Of a stretch of DNA of 64,000 nt, positions 25,571 to 33,323 are shown one piece after another. Numbering within the stretch: position 1 is the stretch's first letter; every line of letters begins with the position of its first letter. The stretch is from contig NZ_AUBW01000003.1 in NCBI RefSeq assembly GCF_000429445.1, forward strand, positions 248,001 through 312,000. Reading direction: 5' to 3'. A model generated the notes under the pieces. It had not been told where the DNA came from, did no database searches, and saw nothing but the letters and a program-made list of their open reading frames with translations. The translations under genes and the position numbers were made by a program. The DNA comes from Algoriphagus terrigena DSM 22685. GTDB taxonomy: Bacteria > Bacteroidota > Bacteroidia > Cytophagales > Cyclobacteriaceae.

Positions 25571-26608
25571 ATGAAGCCTTGGTCCAGCAGATATCTTTTC
25601 AGCACCGTTGGCGTGATTGTCTTGGGTTTGTTGGTTTGGTTGTTTGTTCCCGCCGAGCCTCTGATCACCAGCACCGAAAAATGGAAGGGTGTCTGCTGGG
25701 AAGGCAGCCGCCGACCGCTGCAGGGAGGGGAATTTGCCAAGCTCAAAGCAACCGGTGCCAATGCACTTTCGCAGACTCCATTCGGTTGGCAGAGCGGCAA
25801 AAACGACCCGCAGATCGGTTGGGACCTGAGCAACGACAAGCATTGGTGGGGCGAGACACCGCTGGGTATTCAGGTGACATTGGACTCTTCCGCGACCTAT
25901 GAAATGGCTAATATGCTGAAGCCCCATCTCTGGGTGCGAGGTGGCTGGGTTGGAGAGATTGAGATGACGTCCGAGGCAGATTGGAAGACCTGGTTTGCCA
26001 ACTATCAGAATTTTATCCTGGACTATGCCCGCCTCGCGGAAAAGCTGAAGATGCCGATGCTTTGCGTCGGAACGGAGCTGGAAAAGACTTCAACGCGGGA
26101 GAGCGAATGGAGAGCAGTCATCGCGGAGATCAGAAAAGTTTACTCCGGAAAGATCACCTATGCGGCGAACTTCACAGAATTTGAAAAGGTGAAATTCTGG
26201 GACGCTCTGGATTACATAGGCGTGCAGGCTTATTTTCCCCTAGCGAAAGGGCATAATCCCAATTTGGCGGAATTGAAATCGTCCTGGGAAGCTCATCTGC
26301 CGAAAGTCGAGAAACTCGTCAGAAAGTATAAGAAGCCGGTTTTGTTTACCGAGATCGGCTATTGCAATTCGGTCGATGCGGCCATGGAACCTTGGGTGTG
26401 GCCAAACGAGCGCAAAGAAATTCAGATCTCTGAGGAGGTTCAGGCGCTGTGTTATGAAGCATTTTTTGAGACAGCCTGGAAAAAGGAATGGCTGGCTGGT
26501 GTGTTTTTTTGGAAATGGCATCCGACGGATCACGAGCGACAACCGGATTTTACTCCCCAGGGAAAAGCGGCAGAAAAAGTGATGACTGCTTACTTTTTGG
26601 CTGATTGA
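25571..26608 (+). CDS. Glycoside hydrolase family 113-like enzyme, membrane anchored
   Basis: A 345-residue protein with an N-terminal membrane anchor (residues 9-27) and a TIM-barrel domain. The acid/base candidate is Glu169 in LCVGTELE and the nucleophile candidate Glu261 in VLFTEIGY, both at barrel strand ends as in GH113 beta-mannanases. Aromatic residues (GVQAYFPL, FFWKWHP) line the cleft. GH113 members cut beta-1,4-mannan; the substrate here is inferred. It closes the run of glycan-related genes that began with the CslA-like synthase. Confidence 0.82.
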   Translation: MKPWSSRYLFSTVGVIVLGLLVWLFVPAEPLITSTEKWKGVCWEGSRRPLQGGEFAKLKATGANALSQTPFGWQSGKNDPQIGWDLSNDKHWWGETPLGIQVTLDSSATYEMANMLKPHLWVRGGWVGEIEMTSEADWKTWFANYQNFILDYARLAEKLKMPMLCVGTELEKTSTRESEWRAVIAEIRKVYSGKITYAANFTEFEKVKFWDALDYIGVQAYFPLAKGHNPNLAELKSSWEAHLPKVEKLVRKYKKPVLFTEIGYCNSVDAAMEPWVWPNERKEIQISEEVQALCYEAFFETAWKKEWLAGVFFWKWHPTDHERQPDFTPQGKAAEKVMTAYFLAD

Positions 26609-26630
26609 AATCCTGAGCTACCTTCACACG

Positions 26631-26660
26631 AAAACCCGACCCTTGTTCCCGGCTTTTTTA
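26631..26660 (+). terminator. Weak terminator after the GH113-like gene
   Basis: AAAACCCG, an imperfect loop, then CGGCTTTTTTA. The stem has one mismatch, so the call is tentative. It would separate the GH113-like gene from GH109. Confidence 0.3.
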
Positions 26661-26742
26661 TGTGCTTTCTGACGATAGGTAGGGACTTCACTCATTTTTT
26701 TGTTAAATAGCCTTCGCAAACCCAAAAAAAGAATAAAATACT

Positions 26743-28146
26743 ATGAATCGCAGAAGAGAATTTTTGAAGTCCACAGGTTTGGCTGGTTTAGGCCTTTTTG
26801 GAGCTGGCGGTGCGCTTGCCGGTAATTTTCAAACCTTGCCAATGGAGGCAAAATATGGTGCATCTAGGGTGCAATCCTTCAATATGTGCGGATTTGCTGC
26901 GCCAAAGATCGAAACCGTTCGCGTTGGAGTCGTGGGTTTGGGTCAGCGAGGACCGGGAGCTGTGGATCGACTGAGCAAGATCGAAGGCGTAGAGATCAAA
27001 GCATTGTGCGATTTGAGACCTGAGAAAGCCGAGGAAGCCAAGAAATCTCTGGAAGGAACGCCCCACAATCCAGAGCTTTATTCAGGAAGCGTCTACGCTT
27101 GGAAAAAGATGTTTGATCGTCCGGACTTGGATCTGATCTACATTGCGACTCCTTGGGATTGGCACGTTCCGATGGCCGTTTATGCCATGGAGGCCGGGAA
27201 ACACACCGCTGTGGAAGTGCCTGCCGCCCGGACGCTGGAGGAATGCTGGCAGCTGGTGGAGACTTCTGAGCGCACCAAGAAGCATTGCATGCAGCTGGAA
27301 AACTGCTGCTATGATTTCTTCGAAATGATGACCTTGAAGATGGCCCGAGAGGGATATTTTGGCGAAATATTGCATGTCGAAGGAGCCTACATCCACGATT
27401 TGCTGGCGCTGAATTTTGCCAAAGATGGCTATCAGGATATGTGGAGACTCAAGGAAAACTTCAGAAACGGAAACCTCTATCCAACCCACGGCTTGGGTCC
27501 AATCTGCCAGATATTGAATATCAACAGAGGGGACAAGATGGACTACTTGACATCCTTGTCTACCAATGACTTTCAGATGAAAGCCAAGGCGGAGGAGCTG
27601 GCGGCTACGGATCCGTTCTTCGGATCTTTTGCATCCAAGTCTTTCCGCGGAAATATGAATACCACCGTCGTACGGACGAATCACGGCAAGTCGATCATGA
27701 TCCAACATGACGTCACTTCGCCGCGGCCTTATTCCCGTCTACACGTGGTCAGCGGGACGGAAGGCTATGCCCAGAAGTATCCAGAACAGAAAGTCGCCAA
27801 AGGCCACGGCTGGCTGAAGGAAGACGAGATGAAGGAGCTTCAAGCGAAATATACTCCTGAGATTGTTCAAAAAGTAGGTGAGCTGGCCAAGCAAATCGGT
27901 GGCCACGGAGGCATGGACTTCATGATGGATTGGAGACTGATCGACTGTCTGAGAAATGGCTTGCCGTTAGATCAAGATGTATATGATGCTGCCACATGGA
28001 GCTGCATCACGCCGATGAGTGAGTGGTCAGTGGCCAATCGATCCAATTCGATTGATATCCCGGACTTCACAGGCGGCAGCTGGAAGACCAACAAACCTGT
28101 GCCGATCACGCTCGAGGGCGGCGGAACAACCAAGGTGAGAGTGTAA
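26743..28146 (+). CDS. GH109 alpha-N-acetylgalactosaminidase (Gfo/Idh/MocA fold)
   Basis: A 467-residue NAD-dependent glycosidase that releases terminal alpha-GalNAc by a redox elimination mechanism. The N-terminus is a twin-arginine signal (NRRREFLKSTGLAGLG), so the cofactor-loaded enzyme would be exported folded. The NAD loop is VGVVGLGQRGPG near 65-76, followed by IYIATPWDWH, AVEVPAARTLEE, and the catalytic-area segment NLYPTHGLGPICQILN. These match family GH109 rather than general Gfo/Idh dehydrogenases. It is separated from the preceding gene by 134 bases and ends before a strong terminator. Confidence 0.9.
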   Translation: MNRRREFLKSTGLAGLGLFGAGGALAGNFQTLPMEAKYGASRVQSFNMCGFAAPKIETVRVGVVGLGQRGPGAVDRLSKIEGVEIKALCDLRPEKAEEAKKSLEGTPHNPELYSGSVYAWKKMFDRPDLDLIYIATPWDWHVPMAVYAMEAGKHTAVEVPAARTLEECWQLVETSERTKKHCMQLENCCYDFFEMMTLKMAREGYFGEILHVEGAYIHDLLALNFAKDGYQDMWRLKENFRNGNLYPTHGLGPICQILNINRGDKMDYLTSLSTNDFQMKAKAEELAATDPFFGSFASKSFRGNMNTTVVRTNHGKSIMIQHDVTSPRPYSRLHVVSGTEGYAQKYPEQKVAKGHGWLKEDEMKELQAKYTPEIVQKVGELAKQIGGHGGMDFMMDWRLIDCLRNGLPLDQDVYDAATWSCITPMSEWSVANRSNSIDIPDFTGGSWKTNKPVPITLEGGGTTKVRV

Positions 28147-28221
28147 ACCGTCCTGGGCCCAGAGGGTTTATCCCAATTGAATAGGATAGGGCTGAAAAAA
28201 AGCAGATATACCGCGTAAACT

Positions 28222-28251
28222 AAAAAAGGGAGGCAGACGCTTCCCTTTTTT
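28222..28251. terminator. Bidirectional terminator after GH109
   Basis: A 13-pair stem with one G-U, AAAAAAGGGAGGC / GCTTCCCTTTTTT, and a four-base loop, with A and T runs on both sides. It lies between the convergent GH109 and SRPBCC genes and would end both transcripts. Confidence 0.88.
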
Positions 28252-28271
28252 GTTGATCCTTGGTGAAAAAT

Positions 28272-28727
28272 TCACATCTTTTTCAGCTCTGCTTCCAGCC
28301 GATCCATGTTCTCCTCGTTTTTGTCCAAGACGTATTTCTTGAGTTTTGCGCATTCTTCAGCCGTTTCAAAAAGCTGCTTAAACACTACTTTGGTTTGGCC
28401 GGGAGACAGCTCTTCAAACGTCGCCAGGACTTGGAAAAGCGGTTTGGAATAGCGCTTCCAGGCGATTAGATCAGGTTTTTCGATCTTGATGAACTCGCAT
28501 TTGTTTTCAAAATTTCCCTGCTCGGGAGCATGCATGGTGAAGTTCCATTTGCCTCCAACCTGGAAGTCAAACTCGTGGAAAGTGTTGGTAAATCCCGCCG
28601 GTCCCCACCAGTTTTTGAGATGCTCGGGCTCCGACCACGCCCGAAAAACCAGCTCTTGGGATGCGTCTACGATCCTTGTGCAGACGATCTCAGAGTCGGG
28701 TGTGGTATGTAGCATGGCTGTAGTCAT
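28272..28727 (-). CDS. SRPBCC / AHSA1-like domain protein
   Basis: A 151-residue soluble protein of the Aha1/START-like fold. The N-terminal strand and helix (EIVCTRIVDASQELVFRAWS, then EHLKNWWGPAGFTNTFHEFD) and the QVGGKWNFTMHAP segment are diagnostic of the family. Such proteins bind small hydrophobic ligands; the ligand is unknown. It lies 19 bases downstream of the methyltransferase gene on the same strand, so the two are probably co-transcribed. Confidence 0.88.
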   Translation of the reverse strand: MTTAMLHTTPDSEIVCTRIVDASQELVFRAWSEPEHLKNWWGPAGFTNTFHEFDFQVGGKWNFTMHAPEQGNFENKCEFIKIEKPDLIAWKRYSKPLFQVLATFEELSPGQTKVVFKQLFETAEECAKLKKYVLDKNEENMDRLEAELKKM

Positions 28728-28746
28728 GATGGTGATTTGTTGGTTT

Positions 28747-29526
28747 TTAGGATATCTCTTTGGGGACGCCAGAGAGGTAGATCAAATATGCTGGTCCTGA
28801 TTTTATCCGCTCTGTTTTCCAGATAAATTTTTCATGGCCCTCGGTTTTTGAGATTAACTCATCCAGCTCCTGGACTGAGTAGGTCCGGAGTACCGAGACG
28901 ATCCCGTCCCACCAGGTGAAAATCGGAACCAAGGGAATCAGGTAGGTGAAGATAATTCTCGCAACTGAAAAAGGTCGGATAAAGGGCGTCGCCAGAAGCA
29001 CAGTCAAAGGCGAGAAAAACATCGCCAAAAAGCTGGGAACACTTCGTTCTTGTCCCTCAGCGATCAAGATTGCCTGATTGGATTTTACCGCATTTTGAAG
29101 AATTTGGATCGCGTCGTCGGGCTGGAAATGGTGGAAAGCCAGAAACATCGTCCGTACCCCATTTAGATTATCCGGGACATTTCGGGCATCTACCGGCGTA
29201 GGGACCGCTTCGAAATTTCGGGCCTTGCTCTGAGTAAACTGAAATGCCCGGTGATTGGGATAGAGGTCGGTGAGCAGGAATTTTACGTCCGGATTTACTT
29301 TCTGAAGATCTTCATTGAGTGAAAGCAATCCGCCGCCGCCACCTGATCCCATGTCGATCAATTGATTGGTTTGGGAGGTCTGCAGCAGCCTGTTGATCTC
29401 CGGTACCAAGGGCGAAAACATGCGGGTCTTGTTGGTCAGAAATTGGAGGAAATCCGTCATGTAGTTCCGGACAGTGGGCGGAAACCAGCTCTGGTCTTCC
29501 CATTCGAAGAGGTGTATTCTGCCCAT
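28747..29526 (-). CDS. Class I SAM-dependent methyltransferase-like protein
   Basis: A 259-residue protein with the SAM-binding motif I LIDMGSGGGGG near residue 55 and LTDLYPNHRAF as motif II, followed by MFLAFHHFQPDDA. A hydrophobic stretch (about 163-210, containing FLAMFFSPLTVLLATPFIRP and FTYLIPLVPIF) suggests membrane association, which is not usual for small methyltransferases. Substrate unknown. Probably transcribed with the SRPBCC gene. Confidence 0.78.
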   Translation of the reverse strand: MGRIHLFEWEDQSWFPPTVRNYMTDFLQFLTNKTRMFSPLVPEINRLLQTSQTNQLIDMGSGGGGGLLSLNEDLQKVNPDVKFLLTDLYPNHRAFQFTQSKARNFEAVPTPVDARNVPDNLNGVRTMFLAFHHFQPDDAIQILQNAVKSNQAILIAEGQERSVPSFLAMFFSPLTVLLATPFIRPFSVARIIFTYLIPLVPIFTWWDGIVSVLRTYSVQELDELISKTEGHEKFIWKTERIKSGPAYLIYLSGVPKEIS

Positions 29527-29659
29527 TTTGGATTGGTTTTGGGTTTATCTCCAACTTCACCACTCGCTCCATTCCAAGTTATGAAATTTTGATTGTCCGT
29601 GATGATTTTCGTGGGTCAAAAGCCTGTGCCTGAACTTTTCCGGGAATTAAACAGTCCTC

Positions 29660-30847
29660 TTATTTTTTCTCCACTAGCCTGATCTTATAAAACAGGTTGT
29701 AATCCCGCTCGACTTCTCCATCTGTCGCTTTGACCAAGATTGATCCATCCTCAAGTCCCAGATTTACATCGCCATCGACAGGGAGAGTGTTCACAATCCC
29801 GATCTGCGCCCCATCTCTCACGACGATATATCTCGGCGTCCGATACTTGGCGATGACTTTGGGCCATTCCGGATCCCGATAGTAATCCTCTCCTTTGGCC
29901 CTGAACTCCTGATAGATTTCCTCCGGAATTGCAGTGCTGAACATCGCGAGTTGGTATTCACCAAAAGTCTTCAAGTCACTGAACGAAGGGTAGAGCTGAT
30001 TTTCACGGGAAGGATCAGGGATCGGCTGGTTTCGATCCGGATGAGTAAGTGTTAGGGCCTTTTCATTTTGTAATGAATTGCCTTTCAGATCATACAAATA
30101 GAGCGCGTCGCCCAAGGGAGGAAGGACGGCGACCTTGCTGTTTTTCGGATCAAAAGTCAAAAAAGGAAAGCTCTGACCAATCCATCTGTTGGACTTGCGG
30201 GGCTCCCAGTTTTCAGGGAAAAGGTTGAGGTAGGTAATTGAATCTTGGCCGAGATCGTAGAAATAGCCCGTTTTTGCCTGATTGTAAAAATCCCCGCCCA
30301 GTTTCAGCGGGTCGATGCTGCCGCCGTCGAAGGCGTTTACCTCCTCGCCGAGGATGTACTTCTTGCCGCCTGTTTCGAAGACATGGAAAGTCTGCCGATA
30401 AAAGGAGATAAAGATCGCATTAAGTCCCACGGCTGGACCTTTGATCTTTTCTGTCTTTTGAAAATCAAGATCGTATACATGAAAATCCATCGTCGCGGAC
30501 ATTTCTTTGAAGATGTAGCCATCGTCGCCGAAGAACCTCCCTTCCCATATTATCGGGACTTGGTTTGGGCCTTCGCCGGCAAGCTCTTGATTGGAAAGAA
30601 CGCTGCCCTTGCCGTCGGTGAGGATGATTTTTCCGCCCCGCCGTTCTTTCATCAGATATTGATCAGCCGACTCGAGGTAGTCCAAAATCGTCAGATCTTC
30701 CAAGACATCCACCCGGATGGAGTCCACCACTTCAAATTCCAACTCGGTGCTTGGGTCGGCTGTTTCCGGAGCTGGTTCTTTTTGGGAACAGGAGAAAAAC
30801 AAGATGTAAACCGCGGGTGCAAAAAGCGCGGGAAAAGTAAGTTTCAT
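29660..30847 (-). CDS. Lipoprotein, propeller-like, unknown function
   Basis: A 395-residue lipoprotein (signal ending LFFSC). Repeated strand patterns such as DYLESADQYLMKERRGGKII, HVYDLDFQKTEKI, FPFLTFDPKNSKVAVLPPLG and ALYLYDLKGNSL look like blades of a beta-propeller, similar to the DUF4221-type or 6-bladed propeller lipoproteins abundant in Cytophagales. No catalytic residues can be named. It is downstream of tamL on the same strand but 184 bases away, so probably a separate unit. Confidence 0.68.
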   Translation of the reverse strand: MKLTFPALFAPAVYILFFSCSQKEPAPETADPSTELEFEVVDSIRVDVLEDLTILDYLESADQYLMKERRGGKIILTDGKGSVLSNQELAGEGPNQVPIIWEGRFFGDDGYIFKEMSATMDFHVYDLDFQKTEKIKGPAVGLNAIFISFYRQTFHVFETGGKKYILGEEVNAFDGGSIDPLKLGGDFYNQAKTGYFYDLGQDSITYLNLFPENWEPRKSNRWIGQSFPFLTFDPKNSKVAVLPPLGDALYLYDLKGNSLQNEKALTLTHPDRNQPIPDPSRENQLYPSFSDLKTFGEYQLAMFSTAIPEEIYQEFRAKGEDYYRDPEWPKVIAKYRTPRYIVVRDGAQIGIVNTLPVDGDVNLGLEDGSILVKATDGEVERDYNLFYKIRLVEKK

Positions 30848-31031
30848 AGCTAAAATTTTGAGAGTGAATGTGAGTCATCCATTAATCTCAAAAACTTGGT
30901 ATTATATGACCAGCCGTTGAAAAAAAAGCTGCTTTTTGGACTAGCTCCCGAAAGGTGCGGCGGTCTCAAAACTTGCGACGTTTACGCCTTACTACTTTCC
31001 AATTCCTCAATCTCCCAGTTTTGTAATCCTC

Positions 31032-33323
31032 CTAGAAAGGATATCCAATCGCAAAGTTGAAGATCAGATTCTCCCTTCTCCAGGTCTTGCTGCCGATGTC
31101 AAAGTCATTGCTCCAGTGTTCGCCCTCCAATTCATAGGGGAAGCGGAGGGGAGTGGCTAAGTCCAGTCGAATCACAAAGAACTGGATGTCGACACGCGCG
31201 CCAATGCCCGCGCCGACAGCGATCTCTTCCCACCAAGTCGAGCTGAATTTACCGCCGGGCAATGCCTCATTGTCGTTTTTCAGCCAGACGTTTCCGGCGT
31301 CCATGAACAGCGCGCCTTTTAAGAATGAGATAATCGGAAAGCGATACTCGATATTTCCCTCCAGACGGATGTCACCGGTTTGGTCAAAGTAGGAGTTTGT
31401 GTTGTCTACAGGCGGTCGGTAGCTTCCCGGGCCGATGGACCGGATCCGGAATGCCCGGATACTGTGGGGTCCGCCGGAGAAAAATTGCTTGGAATAGGGG
31501 AGGGACAGGCTTCGGTTGAAGGGAAGTCCCAATCCCGCAAACAGCCTGGTGGCGATCGTCTGCTCCTTTGCAAAATTAAAATGATACCTGAGGTCCAAGT
31601 CAAATTTCCCATACTGGGCGTATTCGAGTCCCAAGATCTTTCCGTCGCTCTCGCCAAGGAGATTTTCTAGGCTGTTAGCCAAGTTTCCCGCAAAATCGGC
31701 CCCAAAACCCAGGAAGTACCCGTGGGTTCGGAAGCGATCGTTCAGCTTGTTATAGTTGAATACATAATTAATCCCAAGGATAAAGTTCTGTTCAAAGCTT
31801 TTACGCAGGAAGGGGTTTGCGTCGAGTATCTCCTCAAATTCCGGCGTAGTATAAGTGAGATTTACTATGTTGATATTGACTGGAGTAAACTCGTGGTAAG
31901 CATACTGGTTTGCGTTCCAGAGGTATCCGAAATTGGTGAAAAAGGAGTTGAGCCTATACAGGCCGCCTCGGCTTAGATATTCGGTTCCTATGCTGACCTT
32001 GGTCTTGGGTACGGAATAGCTAAACCGCTCCCGTATGGGTACGAAAAAGATGGTTCGGGGAAAGATCAAGTCACCCTGAAGTCCCAGCTCGAGAGAGTGG
32101 AGATTGGATTGGTCGCCGGATGCGACCTGAAATTCATAGCCCACCCTACCCACGATGTTGATCATCTCTCCTCCGTGAAAGAGGTTTCTGTTTCGGTAGG
32201 CCACTCCAAATGTGGGGCCTGCGAAGGAATTGGATTTGGACACACCGAGAAGTTCTGCCCGGACGGACCGTTTGGTCATTGGAGAGAGGTGGAATTCGGC
32301 GTTGAGATGCCCCGTGGAGTCAAAGATTTTTAGATCATCATACCTGAGATTGACAAACTTATAATTGCCAATGTTACTCAGCCTGTTGCTGCTGAGTCGG
32401 GATTTTTTGGGATCATAGCGTTCTTCAGTCCCGATGAGAATGTATTGGTCGAGCAGCTCTTCCTTAAACTCCGTCTTCTCCTGAATGAAGTATTTGTCAT
32501 TGTACAGCACAGTATCGGCCGAGGTTTCTTCATCTTCGATCGAGTAGTTTGGGTACACTCTGATCGTGTCGATTACATAGGGAACCCTACCGGACTGGGG
32601 GACCGCATTTTTCATTCGTAAGTACAGTCGGAAGTTTCGCAGCGAGTCCGTGTCGTTGGTGTCGGCTTCGAAGATGAGGTAGTCTGCGTTGAAGTTGTAG
32701 TATCCTTTCAGTTTGACCAACGAATCGATCCTCTCACGCTCTTCCTTAAACTTGTCCAGATCAAAGCGATCGCCTTTTTTTAGCTTCGGTTTTTTCTGCG
32801 AAAGGATGATTTCCTGGTTGATTTGCGACGAGTCCCTTTCGATGATCAGTGTGTCCATCAGGTAAGGCTCGGAGACGTCGGTGGTGTAGGTGACGCTTGC
32901 AAACTTGTTTTTCCGAAACACCTCAGAGGTCGCTCGACTGTAAAAAAAGCCCCGGTTTTCCAGCCTGTTGAGGATCAGTTCCTCGGTCCTCGAGGGCGTG
33001 ACTTGCTTGAAGTAGACGGGCTCCTCGCCCCACTTCTTGTTCATAAATCTGGGAATGAATCCGGCAGAATCTCCGCGGGTCTTGTAGTGCGCCCACAGAC
33101 CGACATACATGCCAAGAAATTTTTTGTTGGGTTCGGGGCGGAGCAATCCCTCCAGCTCTTCGTTGAGATTTTTTTTCCCGTCGACTTTTCCGGTGTAGTT
33201 TACCTTCAGGTCAGCACCCTTGTAGAGAAATTCATCTTCGGGGATATACTTCTTGACACTGCATCCAACCAGAATCAGAAGCAGTGCGATCGATGCCCAT
33301 ATGTTATCGGTCTTGATCTTCAT
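31032..33323 (-). CDS. tamL: Translocation and assembly module lipoprotein TamL (Omp85 family)
   Basis: A 763-residue Omp85-type outer-membrane protein with a lipoprotein signal (ALLLILVGC), the feature that separates TamL from proteobacterial TamA. Residues about 25-370 hold POTRA-type repeats (for example LKKGDRFDLDKFKEERERID, VKLKGYYNF); about 370-763 form the 16-strand barrel, with the loop-6 motif FSGGPHSIRAFRIRSIGPG and a C-terminal Phe (NFAIGYPF). It works with TamB to insert or transport material to the outer membrane. Its start lies 20 bases inside the tamB end. Confidence 0.9.
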   Translation of the reverse strand: MKIKTDNIWASIALLLILVGCSVKKYIPEDEFLYKGADLKVNYTGKVDGKKNLNEELEGLLRPEPNKKFLGMYVGLWAHYKTRGDSAGFIPRFMNKKWGEEPVYFKQVTPSRTEELILNRLENRGFFYSRATSEVFRKNKFASVTYTTDVSEPYLMDTLIIERDSSQINQEIILSQKKPKLKKGDRFDLDKFKEERERIDSLVKLKGYYNFNADYLIFEADTNDTDSLRNFRLYLRMKNAVPQSGRVPYVIDTIRVYPNYSIEDEETSADTVLYNDKYFIQEKTEFKEELLDQYILIGTEERYDPKKSRLSSNRLSNIGNYKFVNLRYDDLKIFDSTGHLNAEFHLSPMTKRSVRAELLGVSKSNSFAGPTFGVAYRNRNLFHGGEMINIVGRVGYEFQVASGDQSNLHSLELGLQGDLIFPRTIFFVPIRERFSYSVPKTKVSIGTEYLSRGGLYRLNSFFTNFGYLWNANQYAYHEFTPVNINIVNLTYTTPEFEEILDANPFLRKSFEQNFILGINYVFNYNKLNDRFRTHGYFLGFGADFAGNLANSLENLLGESDGKILGLEYAQYGKFDLDLRYHFNFAKEQTIATRLFAGLGLPFNRSLSLPYSKQFFSGGPHSIRAFRIRSIGPGSYRPPVDNTNSYFDQTGDIRLEGNIEYRFPIISFLKGALFMDAGNVWLKNDNEALPGGKFSSTWWEEIAVGAGIGARVDIQFFVIRLDLATPLRFPYELEGEHWSNDFDIGSKTWRRENLIFNFAIGYPF

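Noticed and set aside
25025-25927. A 300-codon minus-strand open frame
   Set aside because: It is antisense to the DUF6503-like and GH113-like genes, which have clear family features; the frame has no signal or motif.
26743-28146. Ordinary Gfo/Idh/MocA sugar dehydrogenase
   Set aside because: The twin-arginine signal and the YPTHGLGP and AVEVPAARTLEE segments match GH109 alpha-N-acetylgalactosaminidases better.
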